Shown here piece after piece: positions 33,301 to 43,892 of a stretch of 64,000 nt of DNA. Made by a program: the position numbers and the translations under genes. Numbering within the stretch: position 1 is the first letter of the stretch; each line of letters opens with the position of its first letter. Under the pieces are notes generated by a model. The model saw only the letters and a list, made by a program, of their open reading frames with translations. It ran no database searches and was not told the origin of the DNA. This DNA is from Ichthyophis bannanicus (taxonomy: Eukaryota; Chordata; Amphibia; Gymnophiona; Ichthyophiidae), in the NCBI GenBank assembly GCA_033557465.1, contig JAWIIG010000038.1, positions 1,116,001 to 1,180,000 of the forward strand, written 5' to 3'.

Positions 33301-35690
33301 GTAGAGTATCTTGGCTTAGGGGTGTTGAGTGCCAAAGTGGAGAGTAAATAGATGAGTTTTGAGGTTCTTTCTGAAGGTTTGTAAGTCGCTTTGTTCTCTG
33401 AGGTAGTCAGGGAGAGTGTTCCAGAGGTTAGGGACCCAGTGGGAGAAAGCCTTTTTGCTAGTTATCTGTCTGGATTTCCTAAAGTCACTTGGAATCGTGA
33501 GTTTGTTTTTGTTTCCATTGCGTTGGTTGTGGTTGTTATTTTCTTTGGTGATAAGTGTGGAAAGGTACGATGGGGAAATGCGATTGATTAATTTGAATGT
33601 TGTGACAAGAATTTTGTATTTTATACAACTTTGTATTGGTAGCCAGTGGCGTGCATAGAGTGTTGGAGTGATATGTTCCGTGGAGTTGGTGTTCATGACT
33701 ATTCTAGCAGCCACATTTTGAGCTAGTTGAAGGCGTTTTAAGTCCTGTTTTCTGATGCCTTGAAGAATAGTATTAGCATAATTGAGGTGTGGAGTGATCA
33801 TTGCTTGTATAACTGATCTAAGATCATGAAGGTGGAGTAGAGGGCGGAGTTGTTTTAATAGTTTGAGTTTATAGTATATCTTTTTAATTGTTTGCGCAAT
33901 GTGGGGTGTAATGTTAAGGGAAAGATCAATGATTACCCCTAGGTATTTCACTTCGTTTTTAACCGAAATGTTGATGTCGTTGATTCTAATTATTGTGGAG
34001 GGAGAGAAGCTTTTACTTCTTGTTACGAACATGGCATCCGTTTTTGTGACATTGAATTGAGGTTGCGATTCTATAGCCATTTTATGGCGTCCAAGAAGCA
34101 ATCAGCAAGTAATTGGGTTGGTGGGTTTGAGGTGCCCCATGGTATATAAATCATTATGCCGTTCGCGTAAATATGATAATTTACGTGGAATCTTTTAAAA
34201 ATGGAACAGATAGGTTGGCTATAAATGTTAAAAAGTAGGGCAGAGAGAGCAGAGCCTTGGGGAAGACCTTGTTCTTGTTTGTAAGTGTCAGAGGTTAGCT
34301 GTTCTATTCTAACTGCCTGAGTTCTATCAGATAAGTATGAAGAGAACCATTTTAGGACCATGTCTTTGATCCCTATCTGCTTAAGTCTGTATAGCATTCT
34401 TTGATGGTTAACTCTGTCAAATGCTGCAGTGATGTCGAGGAAAATGAGTAGAAATGCATGCTTTGTGTTGTCAATGCCTCTTGCAAGGGTGTCGATTAGG
34501 ACTGTGAGGAGTGTTTCGACCCCATGGAAAGAGCAAAATCCATATTGCTGTTTGTCCAATGGGGTAGAGGCGTCTATATAGTCCTATAGATGGATTTGGA
34601 CAGTTTTCTCCAATAGTTTTTCCATGAGTGGGAGGCTTGATATTGGTCTGTATGAAGTAGGGGCGTTTATGTCAGTGGTTTTGTTTTTTAGAATGGGGCG
34701 GATTTGAGCGTGTTTCGGTGTGGTTGGTAGGTACCCATTCATAAGTGAGAGGTTGATGACAGGGATGATAAATGAGGATACTTTGGCAAAGGATGCTTTT
34801 ATCCAGCTTACTGGCCATGGATCAAGACAGGATGTGGTGGTGTTTAATTTGGTGAAGATATTTTTTAGTACATCTTTAGTTAAATGGTAGAAGGTAGACC
34901 AAGGTGTGATATGGGAAGGGTATTCTGTGGGGTTGTCCAATTCAGGGAGTGCCTTATGCTTTAGTTTGTCCATATAATAGTTGACTAGGATCTGAGGCGC
35001 TATTACGTGGTCGTTCGAGATTTTGTTGGCATTGTTGTTAGTTAAAGATTGAACAATTCCAAAGAGTTCTCTTAGACGGTTTAATGATTTATTTAATAAG
35101 TTGGAGTAGTGATTTTTCTTAGCTGTATTAATACTTTCTCTGTATAGTTTGAGAGTATTTAGGTAGATGGATTGGTGGGTTTTGGATTTTGATTTTCTCC
35201 ATTTACGTTCGGCTTTGCGCATTTCTGCTCTTAGTTGTTTATTTTCTGGTAGGAACCCCATGGTGCATTATGTCGTGTTTGTCTTTTAGTGTGTAGGGTG
35301 TGGGGTGAATTTGAGATGGCAGCATTAGAGATTGTGGTGTTTCAGTTTGATATGGCGTCGTCGAGGTTTGAGGGGTTCTGTTATTTCTCATGGACCTGGC
35401 ATTGACATGGTAGCAAATGAGGTGCTTCTGTTCAGGTAGACTAGCTTCTGAAGGTATATGGTGGGTCATGTTTGTTCTTATGCTGATCAGTCTGTTAAAG
35501 TTTACTTTGTGGTTGTAGCTAGTATTGTAGTATGGAGAGGTATATATGTAGCGGTTTGGGTTGTAGATTGCTGGTATGGTATAGGTATGAGGGCAGATTA
35601 GCCCCTGAATGGTCACTAAAGTAGCAATTAGAATGTAGCAGAGGAGGAGGATTCTTGTACTTGCTGGGTTGTGGGATGCCATCTTTAGGT
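33301..35690 (-). mobile_element. L2-clade LINE relic
   Basis: Minus-strand LINE with L2-type RT and C-terminal motifs, different from the CR1 copies. Its 3' end is near 33300 and its 5' part near 35690. The endonuclease domain is nearly absent, and catalytic RT residues are changed (see the CDS entry). No clear 3' repeat or target duplication was found. Confidence 0.8.
33316..35682 (-). pseudogene. L2-clade ORF2p pseudogene with missing endonuclease and altered RT active site
   Basis: Pieces from 5' to 3' on the minus strand are as follows. At 35682-35239, an N-terminus contains a hydrophobic segment (ILLLCYILIATLVTI) and HVNARSMRNN, which resembles the very beginning of an L2 endonuclease. 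At 35261-34584, a linker (RKAERKWRKS) and the RT start (ASCLDPWPVSWIK-like, YRPISSLPLMEKLLEK) appear. At 34559-34071, DITAAFDRVNHQRM and QGLPQGSALSALLF precede the catalytic box read as YANG. At 34101-33316, a C-terminal region includes HITPTLYARHWLPI and LKRLQLAQNVAARIV, typical of L2. About 200 residues of endonuclease are missing, and both catalytic Asp of the usual YADD box are replaced (34158-34169). The protein cannot be active. Confidence 0.8.
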
Positions 35691-36086
35691 GGATTATGAT
35701 GTATTTTTGGGGTGTGTATGATGTATTTTTGGGGTGTATAGTAATTAGTGTTGAGGATATTTAGGATTGAGGTGACTGTGATGGTATTGGATCTGAGAGG
35801 GTCAGCCCTTTAGCAATGGAATGAGTATGGTTATTATTGCAGTCTGGCTATTTGAGGATATTTAAATAGTTGTTTCAAGTCGAGATGGAGATATTTATTA
35901 GACAAAAACCATGTGGAGAGGTGGGATAGGAGTGAGGGCGGGAGGTTTTGGAGTAAGTTAGGTACAGCTGTTGTTTCAGTTGCTAAACAGTAAAAGTAAC
36001 AAGCAGTTATGTTTATACATTACAAGCTGTTGTAGCATGTGGGTGTTATATTACTGTAGACAATATAGGGGTAATTGATACAAGGT
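35691..36086. other. No gene recognised
   Basis: GT-rich non-coding sequence. 'gatgtatttttggggtgt' is repeated in tandem at about 35698-35738. Nothing else could be supported. Confidence 0.4.
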
Positions 36087-36135
36087 ATGCAGACTGTGCC
36101 ATAGTGCATGTAGCCCACTATGACACAGTCTGCAT
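36087..36135. repeat. Short perfect-type hairpin
   Basis: 36087-36106 pairs with 36116-36135 over 20 bp with one mismatch and a 9-base loop. It sits directly left of the MITE-like repeat at 36142. It could be a fragment of a hairpin repeat family or a precursor-like RNA hairpin; nothing distinguishes these by eye. Confidence 0.7.
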
Positions 36136-36141
36136 ATAAAC

Positions 36142-36330
36142 CTATGTGCAGGGCCAGGCCAGTCATTAGACAAACTAGGCAGTCGCCTAGGGCGGCAGCT
36201 TTCGATGGGCAGTAAAAAGCAGGGCATTCAAAGCCAAACAATAGATTCTGATAGCCAAATGAGGGTAAGATTTACTGTAAGTTTTGCCCAGGGCTCCAGC
36301 ACCTTGAACCAACTCTGGGGCCAGCCCTGC
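36142..36330. repeat. MITE-like repeat with GGGCCAG-type inverted ends
   Basis: Starts 'agggccaggccagtcattag' and ends 'actctggggccagccctg'; the ends are imperfect inverted repeats. The same internal order ('acaaactaggcagtcgccta', 'cagggcattcaaagccaaac', 'ccagcaccttgaacca') is found at 45228-45735, supporting a dispersed non-autonomous DNA-transposon-like family. Confidence 0.65.
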
Positions 36331-36812
36331 TTGTGTGGTTAACTGAGACAAATATTAAAAGATTTGATGCTGACCACATACGTCTCTTATACAGTTTATC
36401 AGTGCCTCTGTTTTTCTACAAAATAATCAGGTCAATATTTAAACACTGCAGCCAGCATTGATTTATAACACTGGCCATAAAGTTTAAATAATACGCATAT
36501 ATTGAACGCCATTATCCAGATAGGTGGTGGCACTGAATATATGTGGTAAGTGCCAACAACCGTCATTATACAGATAACGACAGTATTCAGCTGCTATCTA
36601 GAGCTGAGAGATTTTTCTGGCCTCGCCCAAACCACTTTATTATATGGATAGTGGCTATATATCAGTGCTAGCCATATAGTTATAGGAATGCCCTCACTCT
36701 ACCCCAGCACTATAGGAATAGCGCCCACGCAGAGAATTTTCAGTAGCACTATCCACATACTGTAATGGAAAATTGATAGGCAAGGGGTTTCTAGGTATGG
36801 AGGGTAATTTTA
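36331..36812. other. No gene recognised; scattered short inverted repeats
   Basis: Contains decayed inverted-repeat-like words around 36480-36700 ('gccattatccagata', 'atggatagtggctat') reminiscent of the second hairpin family at 53735, but too degraded to delimit. Confidence 0.35.
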
Positions 36813-37365
36813 TAACCCAGCGCCTATTTTTAAGTACCTAAAATGCACCTTTATTAAGCGTATTTTATATCTTTATAAAATAGAGACATAAGTGTCCCAA
36901 AACGAATGCTAAATCTAGGTGCGGGCAGTTATTCCAGCTCAAGGGCTGGTGTAACTGTCCTAGATTTCTAAAGAATGTGCATAAGTTATAGTATTTTATA
37001 ATTTATTTGTGCAAATTTGCTCTCTGCCCAGCTCCACTCAAGTCCACCCATGTGCATACCCATAGTGAACGTATGCTAAGGGAAGTCTGCTGCCTGGGAT
37101 AAGCAGCATGGAATCTGTGTACCTTTTTGGGAACCTGACAGGAACTTGCGACCTGGATTGACCGCTGTTGGAAACAGGATATTGGGCTTGATGACCCTTG
37201 GTCTGACCCAGTGTGGCATATCTTATGTTCTTACTTACAGAACAGCAGCCTGCTACGGTACTCATGTAAATGCCTATTCACGCACACAGGTCCTTGAAAA
37301 TAGGCGATTCACATGTGTAAATGGTTCATATATTTACATGGCTCCTTATAAAATTACCCCCTTAG
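36813..37365. repeat. MITE-like repeat with GGGTAATTTTATAA termini, interrupted
   Basis: The left end 'gagggtaattttataa' and the right end 'ccttataaaattacccc' are inverted copies of about 14 bp. The interior contains 'catgtgcatacccatagtga' and 'catgtaaatgcctattca', which recur in other copies (23715-23930, 48655-49030, 63230-63608). A CR1 3' fragment is inserted at 37085-37250. Non-coding. Confidence 0.7.
37085..37250 (+). mobile_element. CR1 family-B 3' end fragment
   Basis: Matches the last part of copy F: 'ctgttggaaacaggatattg', 'tctgacccagtgtggcatat' and a 'cttatgttctta' tail at the right end. It is a strongly 5'-truncated insertion in the MITE-like repeat. Confidence 0.85.
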
Positions 37366-37750
37366 TAGCTTCCATTTAATGCATAGACCTCATTGAATCT
37401 TGACATGAATAATGGTTTAATTTCATGCCACAGAGGTGTGAGAGTGACCTGATATCAACAGAGCAGGGTCTTTGTTTTCCAGGATTTTTCTCTGTTGTCC
37501 ATTTCTTTCCATTTCTGTTCTGCTTCTCACTATTCTCTTCCCTTTCCCCTCTCTTGTTCTCTCTCTTCAGTTCACTCACAGATTAAACTCTCTTTAATTT
37601 CATGAACATACTGGGGGTAATTTTATAAACAACTTGAACATGTTAAACAATGTTTTATTACCTCAAGTAGGTGCTTATAAAATTGCCCTGGGTTATATGC
37701 CCATAAATATAGGTGCACAGAAAATATAGTGTCTTTTTTATGCGAGCTAC

Positions 37751-37914
37751 CTTTCTCCAGGACCAAGCAGGAAGTCAGTCCTCACATATGGGTGACTTCG
37801 GCGCCGATGGAGCCCTCGCGGAGCAATTTTCCCCAGCTTTCAAAGAAAGCCTTTGGGAATTGCAGCGCGCATGCGCGGTGCTCTTCCCGCCCAAGGGTGC
37901 CATCTTGCTCAGTC
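37751..37914 (+). repeat. DIRS-A left inverted terminal repeat
   Basis: From 'ctttctccaggaccaagcag' to 'catcttgctcagtc'. It is the reverse complement of 42767-42926, with a few differences (for example the aaccaagcagg/cctgctgctcc segment). The right repeat extends about 30 bp further out ('cacctgttacaggtgagtaa'). Confidence 0.9.
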
Positions 37915-38153
37915 TTCTTTTTTCCGCGGAGCCCTACAGACGTTGTTTGTGAATCCCCGCAGAAAAGTTGATTTTATTTCTTTTTTCTTTTTCTCGGTTC
38001 GACGCCGGTTCTTTTCCCGCCCGGACCCGCGACGCCGTTGCGAGTCCGTTCTTTATTTTTCGTTTTTTTGTCCTTCGTGACAGATTTCGCGCCTTTTTTA
38101 CTTTTTCACTGGCAGCCCGGTCTTTTGACCTCGCAGGGGCCCTTTTTCCCCCG

Positions 38154-39517
38154 ATGGCTGCCAGCGGGTTTAAAAAGTGTGACCTCTGTAAGAAGCTCAT
38201 GTCTCTTACAGACACACACGACTTCTGCCTCCGCTGCCTCCGTTGACCCGATGATCTGTGGTCCGTGTGGCAAAATGTCCTCAAAAGCGTTGAGGAGTCG
38301 GCAGCATCAGCGGGAACGTATCTTCTCTGACTCCGGCTGGGCTCGGACCTCGTCAGAGGCTTCGACCTCTCGGGACTCTGGTCCTGAGCATCGTCGCAGT
38401 TCCTCTGAAAGGGGGTCTCCTACCCGGGAACATCATCGGAAGAATAAACCCGCGAGGGCGGGATCGGTGGACGCTCCTGGTTCCTCGAGGGCCAGGTCGC
38501 ATAGCCCCGATTCCCATCCCGGGTCCTCGGAGGTGGAGAGGCCGTCCAAACATCCTCGTCTCGAGATGGACTTGCCTGCGCACGTGAGTACTGTTGTGAG
38601 TACTGTTGAGTCGAAGAACTCGATGCCCTCCAATATGACTCTCCCCCGAAGGAGGCCTTTATTGTACCGGTTCCTCCGATGCTGGAACGACTTCTCTTCC
38701 GCATGTGGGAGAGCCCGGCGTCGTCGCCGGTGTTAAGCAAGCGGGTCGATTCCATTTATCGAGTCCGCAAGAGCCCCAGCTTCCAAAAGGCACAACTACC
38801 GCACCATTCCATAGTGGTGGAATCGGCCATGCATAGACTTAAGAGTCAGAAAATGCACTCCTCGGTGCCCCCCGGTAGGGAGGCCCGCAGCCTGGATGCC
38901 CTCGGTAGGAAGTGTTTCCAGGGCTCTATGCTTGCTTGTCGAGTCCAGACCTACCAGCTCTACATGGGGATGTATCTCCGAGACCTGGCTAAAGAAATAG
39001 CCGGGTTCTCTGCTGGTCTCTCCGACGAACCTTTGCAGAGGTTCCAAACCTTGGCAACTGGTATTCGGGAGTGCTCCAAGTTTATCTCTCGAGCAGCCTA
39101 CGATGGTTTTGAGGCGTCGGCTCGAGTAGCCGCAGCCGGCATCGGTGGACGTCGCCAGGCTTGGATTCAGACCTCCGACCTCGAGCCATGGGTGCAGGAC
39201 AAGTTGGTCGATGTCCCCTGCAGAGGTGAAAACCTCTTTGGCAAGCCCATGGATGAGAAGGCTGCACAGATCGAGACGGAGACTCTCACCAGAACTCGTC
39301 TCTCAAGGAAGACCTCTGCCCCTTCTCAAAAGAAGAAGGGCTCGGGTAAAAAGTTTACCCGAGGAAGGCGGCTGCCTATAAATACTACCCTCAGTATCAG
39401 GCCTCACCAGCTCCCCCACAGGGTAGGCAGGCCAAGGGACGAGGTAATGGGTCCCGTAGGCAGCAAGCCCCCAAGCCTGCACCACCGGCCCCTGCTCAGC
39501 AGGGTGGGGGTTTTTGA
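38154..39517 (+). pseudogene. DIRS-A gag-like protein, frameshifted
   Basis: The structural protein starts at ATG 38154 with a Cys-rich motif (FKKCDLCKKLMSLTDTHDFC) that stops at TGA 38244. A Ser/Arg-rich region follows in another frame (38240-38640). The main domain, from about 38640, begins RMWESPASSPV and includes QLPHHSIVVESAMHRL, PGREARSLDALGRKCFQGS and WVQDKLVDVPCRGENLFGK. Near 39360 the frame changes again to a basic, Gln/Pro-rich tail ending GGGF and TGA at 39515-39517. The equivalent protein in DIRS-B shows the same order. At least three indels make this copy inactive. Family role is inferred from position. Confidence 0.75.
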
Positions 39518-41429
39518 CTTCCTCAGCATAGCCTCTCCCCCTCAGCTGGTTCCTCTCAGCACAGGAGGTCGGCTGGTCCACTTTGCCCACAAGTGGTCCA
39601 ACATCACCACAGATACCTGGGTACTTCACATAGTTCAAAAGGGCTATCTTCTTCACTTTCACCAGGTACCTCCCTCCTACTTTCCAGGGGAGCCTCCATG
39701 ACTTCCTCTGCACGAGGACTTACTCCTGCAAGAGTTAGCAAGTCTCCTTCAGGAACAGGCGGTGGAACCAGTGCCCCACCACCTGAAGGGTCAAGGGTTT
39801 TACTCCAGGTATTTTCTGATACCAAAAAGAACACGAGGCCTCAGACCCATCCTGGACTTGCGAAACCTTAACAAGTTCCTTGCAAAGGAAAAGTTCAAGA
39901 TGCTTACCCTTGGAATCCTGCTGCCCTACCTCCAGCAGGGCGACTGGCTATGCTCCTTGGATCTGAAGGATGCGTATACTCATATCCTTATTCATCCAGA
40001 CCACAGACAATATCTCAGGTTTGTTGTGGGAGGCAATCATTACCAGTACAGAGTACTACCCTTTGGCCTATCCTCCGCCCCCAGGATATTCACCAAATGC
40101 CTGGCTGTGGTGGCGGCCTATCTAAGACTTCAAGGCCTTTTTGTGTTTCCCTACCTGGACGACTGGCTCATCAGAGCCCAGTCTTCCCAAGAGGCCACTC
40201 AGGCCACTCACCGCACTGTGACTCTCCTCCAGCACTTGGGATTTGTCATAAACTTCGCAAAGTCCACTTTGCTCCCCTCTGAAAATCTCGAAATCATCGG
40301 CGCCAGGTTGGACACTCTTCAGGCGCGGGCCTTCCTGCCTCTAGACAGGGCGCAGCGGCTCATGGATCTCGCCAGCCACTTTCACAGCAATTCCCTGGTC
40401 TCGGCCAGGCAATTTCTGAGACTGCTTGGCCATATGGCTTCCACGGTCCATGTGACCCCCAATGCCCGCCTGAACATGCGACCGGCTCAATGGTGCCTTC
40501 GCGCGCAATGGCACCAGGCCACTGGGGGCCTAGCGGACTCAGTAAGGGTCTCCGACCCGCTGGTCACTTCTCTACAATGGTGGCTCCATCTGCCAAACCT
40601 AGTACTAGGAGTGGCTTTTCAGCCCCCTCCGCCTTCTCAGGTCCTGACGACCGATGCTTCTCTCCAGGGTTGGGGAGCACATTGCCAAGGGACTTGTACT
40701 CAAGGTCTCTGGACTCCTTGGGAGTCGGCTCAGCAGATAAACTTCCTAGAGCTCAGAGCCATCCGCCTAGCGCTCAAAGCCTTCTCTCACCTGATTTCTC
40801 ACCAGTCGGTGCTGGTCCAGACAGACAATCAGGTTGCAATGTTCTACGTGAACAAACAAGGCGGAACCGGCTCCTTCCTTCTCTGTCAAGAAGCACGGAA
40901 ACTCTGCTCTTGGGCCGTCCATCGCAACATCATCCTCAAAGCTGTCTATCTCCCAGGTCAAGAAAACTACCTAGCAGACAAACTGAGCAGAATCCTCCAG
41001 CCACACGAGTGGAGATTGGATCCGCTGGTTGTTCAGCGGATCTTTCTCCGGTGGGGCCTCCCCTCCATGGATCTGTTTGCCAGTCCTCTGAACCGGCAGC
41101 TGCCCAGATTCTGCTCTCGAAAGCCGCATCCTCTCAGAGTGGCGGCGGATGCTTTTCTGATTCCATGGTCCACCTGCCTCTTGTATGCCTTTCCTCCCAT
41201 GCCACTGGTGTCTCGGACACTCTTCAAAGTTCTCAGAGACAAAGCATCGATGATCCTAGTGGCTCCCTGGTGGCCGAGACAACCTTGGTTCCCGCTTCTG
41301 ATGCAGCTGGCGGTGGACACTCCTCTTCCTCTGGGGTTTCAGCCCGACCTCCTGTCGCAGGATCAGGGGACACTCCTGCACCCCAACCTCCGGTCCCTTC
41401 ATCTGATGGCCTGGCTGCTGAAAGGGTAG
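39507..41429 (+). pseudogene. DIRS-A reverse transcriptase and RNase H (one premature stop)
   Basis: The pol frame opens where gag closes, with GVFDFL encoded across the gag stop in the +1 frame. It then contains LVHFAHKWSN, an in-frame TGA at 39699-39701, and continues through the RT domain: FYSRYFLIPKRTRGLRPILD, LCSLDLKDAYTHILIHP, YRVLPFGLSSAPRIFTK and the catalytic FPYLDDWLI (YLDD at 40152-40163). RNase H follows with TTDASLQGWGAH, NFLELRAIRLALK, VQTDNQVAMFYVNKQGG and LPGQENYLADKLSR. The C-terminal block SMDLFASPLNRQLPRFCS is typical of DIRS. All the main catalytic residues are present. Only the single TGA interrupts the frame, so this is the best-preserved gene of the element. A continuous product would require suppression of that stop. 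Confidence 0.9.
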
Positions 41430-42449
41430 TCCTTGCTTCTCTGCAGCTACCTCCAGATGTGGAGGAGGTCGTCTTGGCCTCCAGGAGGCCCTCCACCCGG
41501 AAGTCCTACGCTCTTAAGTGGCGTCGGTTCTCCGTCTGGTGTACTCAGCAGTCTCAAGATCCCTTCTCCTGTTCAGCATCAATGGTCTTGCAGTACTTGC
41601 TTTCTCTCTCCAATCTTGGACAAGTCCAACTCGGTCAAGGTCCACCTCAGTGCTCTTTCTGCACATCACATGCCGGTGGATGGTAGACCTCTTTCCAGCC
41701 ACCCTTTGGTGGCTCGTTTTCTCAGAGGCCTCCTTCTCCTTAAACCACCTTTGCGCCCGCCAGCCCCGGACTGGGATCTCAATGTGGTTTTACAGCGGAT
41801 TACCTGTCCGCCTTTTGAGCCTATGGCTACCTGTCCTCTTCGTTTTCTTTCATGGAAAACCTTGTTCTTGGTGGCCCTCACTTCTGCTAGACGCGTTAGC
41901 GAGCTGCAGGCCCTAGTATCTGATCCTCCTTACACTAGGTTCTACAAGAACCGGGTAGTCCTCCGGACTCACCCTAAGTTTCTTCCCAAAGTGGTTTCCC
42001 CTTTTCACATCAACCAAGAGGTGGTACTTCCGACCTACTTTCCCAGGCCACACTCTAGCCGAGCTGAAATGGTCCTGCATACCCTGGACTGTAGAAGGGC
42101 GTTAACCTTCTACCTTGACCGTACGCGGGAGCACAGAAGGGCTGTTCTGCTCTTCGTCTCTTATGACCCCAATAAGTTGGGGCTCCCTGTCTCCAAGCGT
42201 ACTTTGTCCATCTGGATTGCTGACTGTATTGCTTGGGCTTACGAGGCAGCCGGCCCCACGTTGGAAAGTCGAGTTAGGGCGAAGGCTACGTCTGTGGCTT
42301 ACCTCCGCTCTGTTCCATTGGCAGACATCTGCCGGGCCGCTACTTGGTCTTCAAGCCAGACTTTTGCAGCCCATTACTGCCTGGAGAGGGAGTCCCGCAG
42401 GGACAGTGCTTTCGGACAGGCAGTCCTCCGTAACCTCTTTGAGGTATAG
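41300..42449 (+). pseudogene. DIRS-A tyrosine recombinase, frameshifted
   Basis: The recombinase integrates the circular DNA copy. Its N-terminal SAM-like region (ASRRPSTRKSYALKWRRFSVW) is read in the frame that is +2 to pol, down to a stop at 41684. The rest (VKVHLSALSAHH to the end) is in another frame from about 41620, so one indel lies near 41610-41640. The catalytic Arg I is seen in LTSARRVSELQAL, and the end has DICRAATWSSSQTFAAHYCL with the nucleophile Tyr candidate. The HxxR box expected about 30 residues earlier is not intact: relative to DIRS-B four residues are missing just before VRAKATS. Inactive. Confidence 0.85.
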
Positions 42450-42587
42450 GCAACTCCTACCCTCCATCCCGGATGTTGGGCTACCGGTTGGAGACATATT
42501 CAGAGAAGATTCCTTCCTTCTGTGCTACTGAGCTTGAGGGAGCTCATTTTTGTGCTTAGGGTCTCCGGTAGCCTTAAGCTTGGGAGT

Positions 42588-42686
42588 CCCATATGTGAGG
42601 ACTGACTTCCTGCTTGGTCCTGGAGAAAGCGTAGTTACTCACCTGTAACAGGTGTTCTCCAGGAGCAGCAGGAATCAGTCCTCACA
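42588..42686 (+). repeat. DIRS-A internal complementary region (circle-junction sequence)
   Basis: The first half (42588 to about 42630) is the reverse complement of the left outer end ('ctgcttggtcctggagaaag'). The second half, to 42686, is the reverse complement of the right outer end ('gcgtagttactcacctgtaa' and onward). The join at 'gaaagcg' is the sequence expected where both ends meet, which is the defining feature of DIRS elements. Confidence 0.9.
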
Positions 42687-42766
42687 ACCCTCCCTCCTCC
42701 CCTTGGAGTTGCAGTTCTATGCTTTCGTTTTTGATCATTTTTTGCTGTCTTTTAGCTATGTCATCT

Positions 42767-42956
42767 GACTGAGCAAGATGGCACCCTTGGGCGGGAAGAG
42801 CACCGCGCATGCGCGCTGCAATTCCCAAAGGCTTTCTTTGAAAGCTGGGGAAAATTGCTCCGCGAGGGCTCCGTCGGCGCCGACGTCACCCATATGTGAG
42901 GACTGATTCCTGCTGCTCCTGGAGAACACCTGTTACAGGTGAGTAACTACGCTTTC
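42767..42956 (-). repeat. DIRS-A right inverted terminal repeat
   Basis: Starts 'gactgagcaagatggcaccc' and ends 'gtgagtaactacgctttc'. The outer end also contains the internal palindrome 'cacctgttacaggtg'. Confidence 0.9.
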
Positions 42957-43290
42957 CTTGGGGTTTGAGATTGGGTGGAACAGAGGTGGGGTTAACACCT
43001 ACGTAGTTTATAACAAAATGATGCATGTGCGCCAATTCTTACCAGCACACATGCAAACGTTACTTGAAACAAATGTAACATTGCGTGCAAGCTGTATCCA
43101 GGTACATACTGTATGTTGTCTTCAGAAAATAGGTGCAACATGCATTTATGTGCCTTAACTATCTAAGTGCCTTTTATAAAGTCACCTTCATTGTATGCAG
43201 TCATCTCTTTTAATATGCACTGAAGAGCGCATAAAACGTGCAAAGCTTTTAGGAACCCTTTTAGTAAAGTGCAGTAAATTTGCACACTTA

Positions 43291-43417
43291 GGGGCTTGTT
43301 TACAAAGCCGCGGTAGCGGTTTGGATCGTAATCGGAGCCGCGGCCCCATTGATTTCAATGGGGCCGCGGTTGCGATCGCGATCGCGAACCACTACCGCGG
43401 CTTTGTAAACAAGCCCC
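43291..43417. repeat. Near-perfect palindromic MITE with TTA target duplication
   Basis: A long inverted repeat runs from 'ggggcttgtttacaaagccg' to 'cggctttgtaaacaagcccc'; the inner part is GC-rich and centred near 43354 ('ccccattgatttcaatgggg'). It is flanked on both sides by TTA (43288-43290 and 43418-43420), the 3-bp duplication typical of PIF/Harbinger-type elements. There is no coding capacity. The superfamily is inferred from the duplication only. Confidence 0.8.
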
Positions 43418-43420
43418 TTA

Positions 43421-43892
43421 GTGCATGTTAGGAGCAAAAAGCAATGCACGGTAAATGCAAGGGCCGTGTGCATGGCCAGCATGTCCCCTACACCTACTGC
43501 ATAGAAAAGTTCCTTACCACGCAATCAGTTCATGTTAAAGCACACGTTAACCGCAACGCGCACTTTAATAAAAGGGCCCCTTAACCTTATACCAGTCTAG
43601 GACAGAACAAATGGGGCAGGTTTGCTAAGTCTGGCTGTGTGAGCGAGTTGGCACCAACTTTTTTCATTTTATTATATTATAATGTTCATTATTTATCCCT
43701 TCTCTTAAGTGGAACTTATCAACTCACAGTATGTCACTGATAAATTGCTGATACTGAACTGCTGTACATAGAAGACTGTAGACAGAGCTGGAACTCGGGC
43801 TCATCATCAGCATAGAGGGATGCAGATTTCCGAAGCAAAGAAACACATTGGAATCACTAACATTACTGTCTTTCTTTTTTGCTTATGTACAG
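43421..43892. other. Intronic sequence before the SSBP2 penultimate exon
   Basis: AT-rich sequence with a fragment near 43430-43580 that may belong to a repeat ('cacgttaaccgcaacgcgca'). The polypyrimidine tract and AG just before 43893 form a normal splice acceptor. Confidence 0.6.

Larger units (their letters stand above)
37751..42956 (+). mobile_element. DIRS-type tyrosine-recombinase retrotransposon A
   Basis: The element has inverted terminal repeats (37751-37914 and 42767-42956), an internal complementary region (42588-42686) that joins the reverse complements of both outer ends, and gag, RT/RNase H and tyrosine recombinase frames in the DIRS order. DIRS elements replicate through a circular intermediate and integrate with the recombinase rather than with an integrase, so no target duplication is expected; I see none. 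The coding region is GC-rich compared with the flanks. Gag and recombinase have frameshifts and RT/RNase H has one premature stop. Confidence 0.93.
37613..43185. repeat. MITE-like repeat (same family as 36813), split by DIRS-A
   Basis: The left part 37613-37750 begins 'gggggtaattttataaac' and includes 'aggtgcttataaaattgccc'. The right part 42957-43185 has the internal words of the family ('gatgcatgtgcgcc', 'aacatgcatttatgtgcctta') and ends 'ccttttataaagtcacctt', a diverged inverted terminus. The 5.2-kb DIRS-A lies between. The two parts are therefore interpreted as one repeat opened by DIRS-A, although the exact break is uncertain. Confidence 0.5.

Noticed and set aside
38353..39713. Minus-strand frames over DIRS-A gag
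   Set aside because: Compositional shadows of the GC-rich sense frames.
1..43892. Further upstream SSBP2 exons
   Set aside because: I looked for the preceding exon, expected to encode a Gly/Met/His-rich stretch ending before NSP, but found nothing convincing by eye. It probably lies outside the window.
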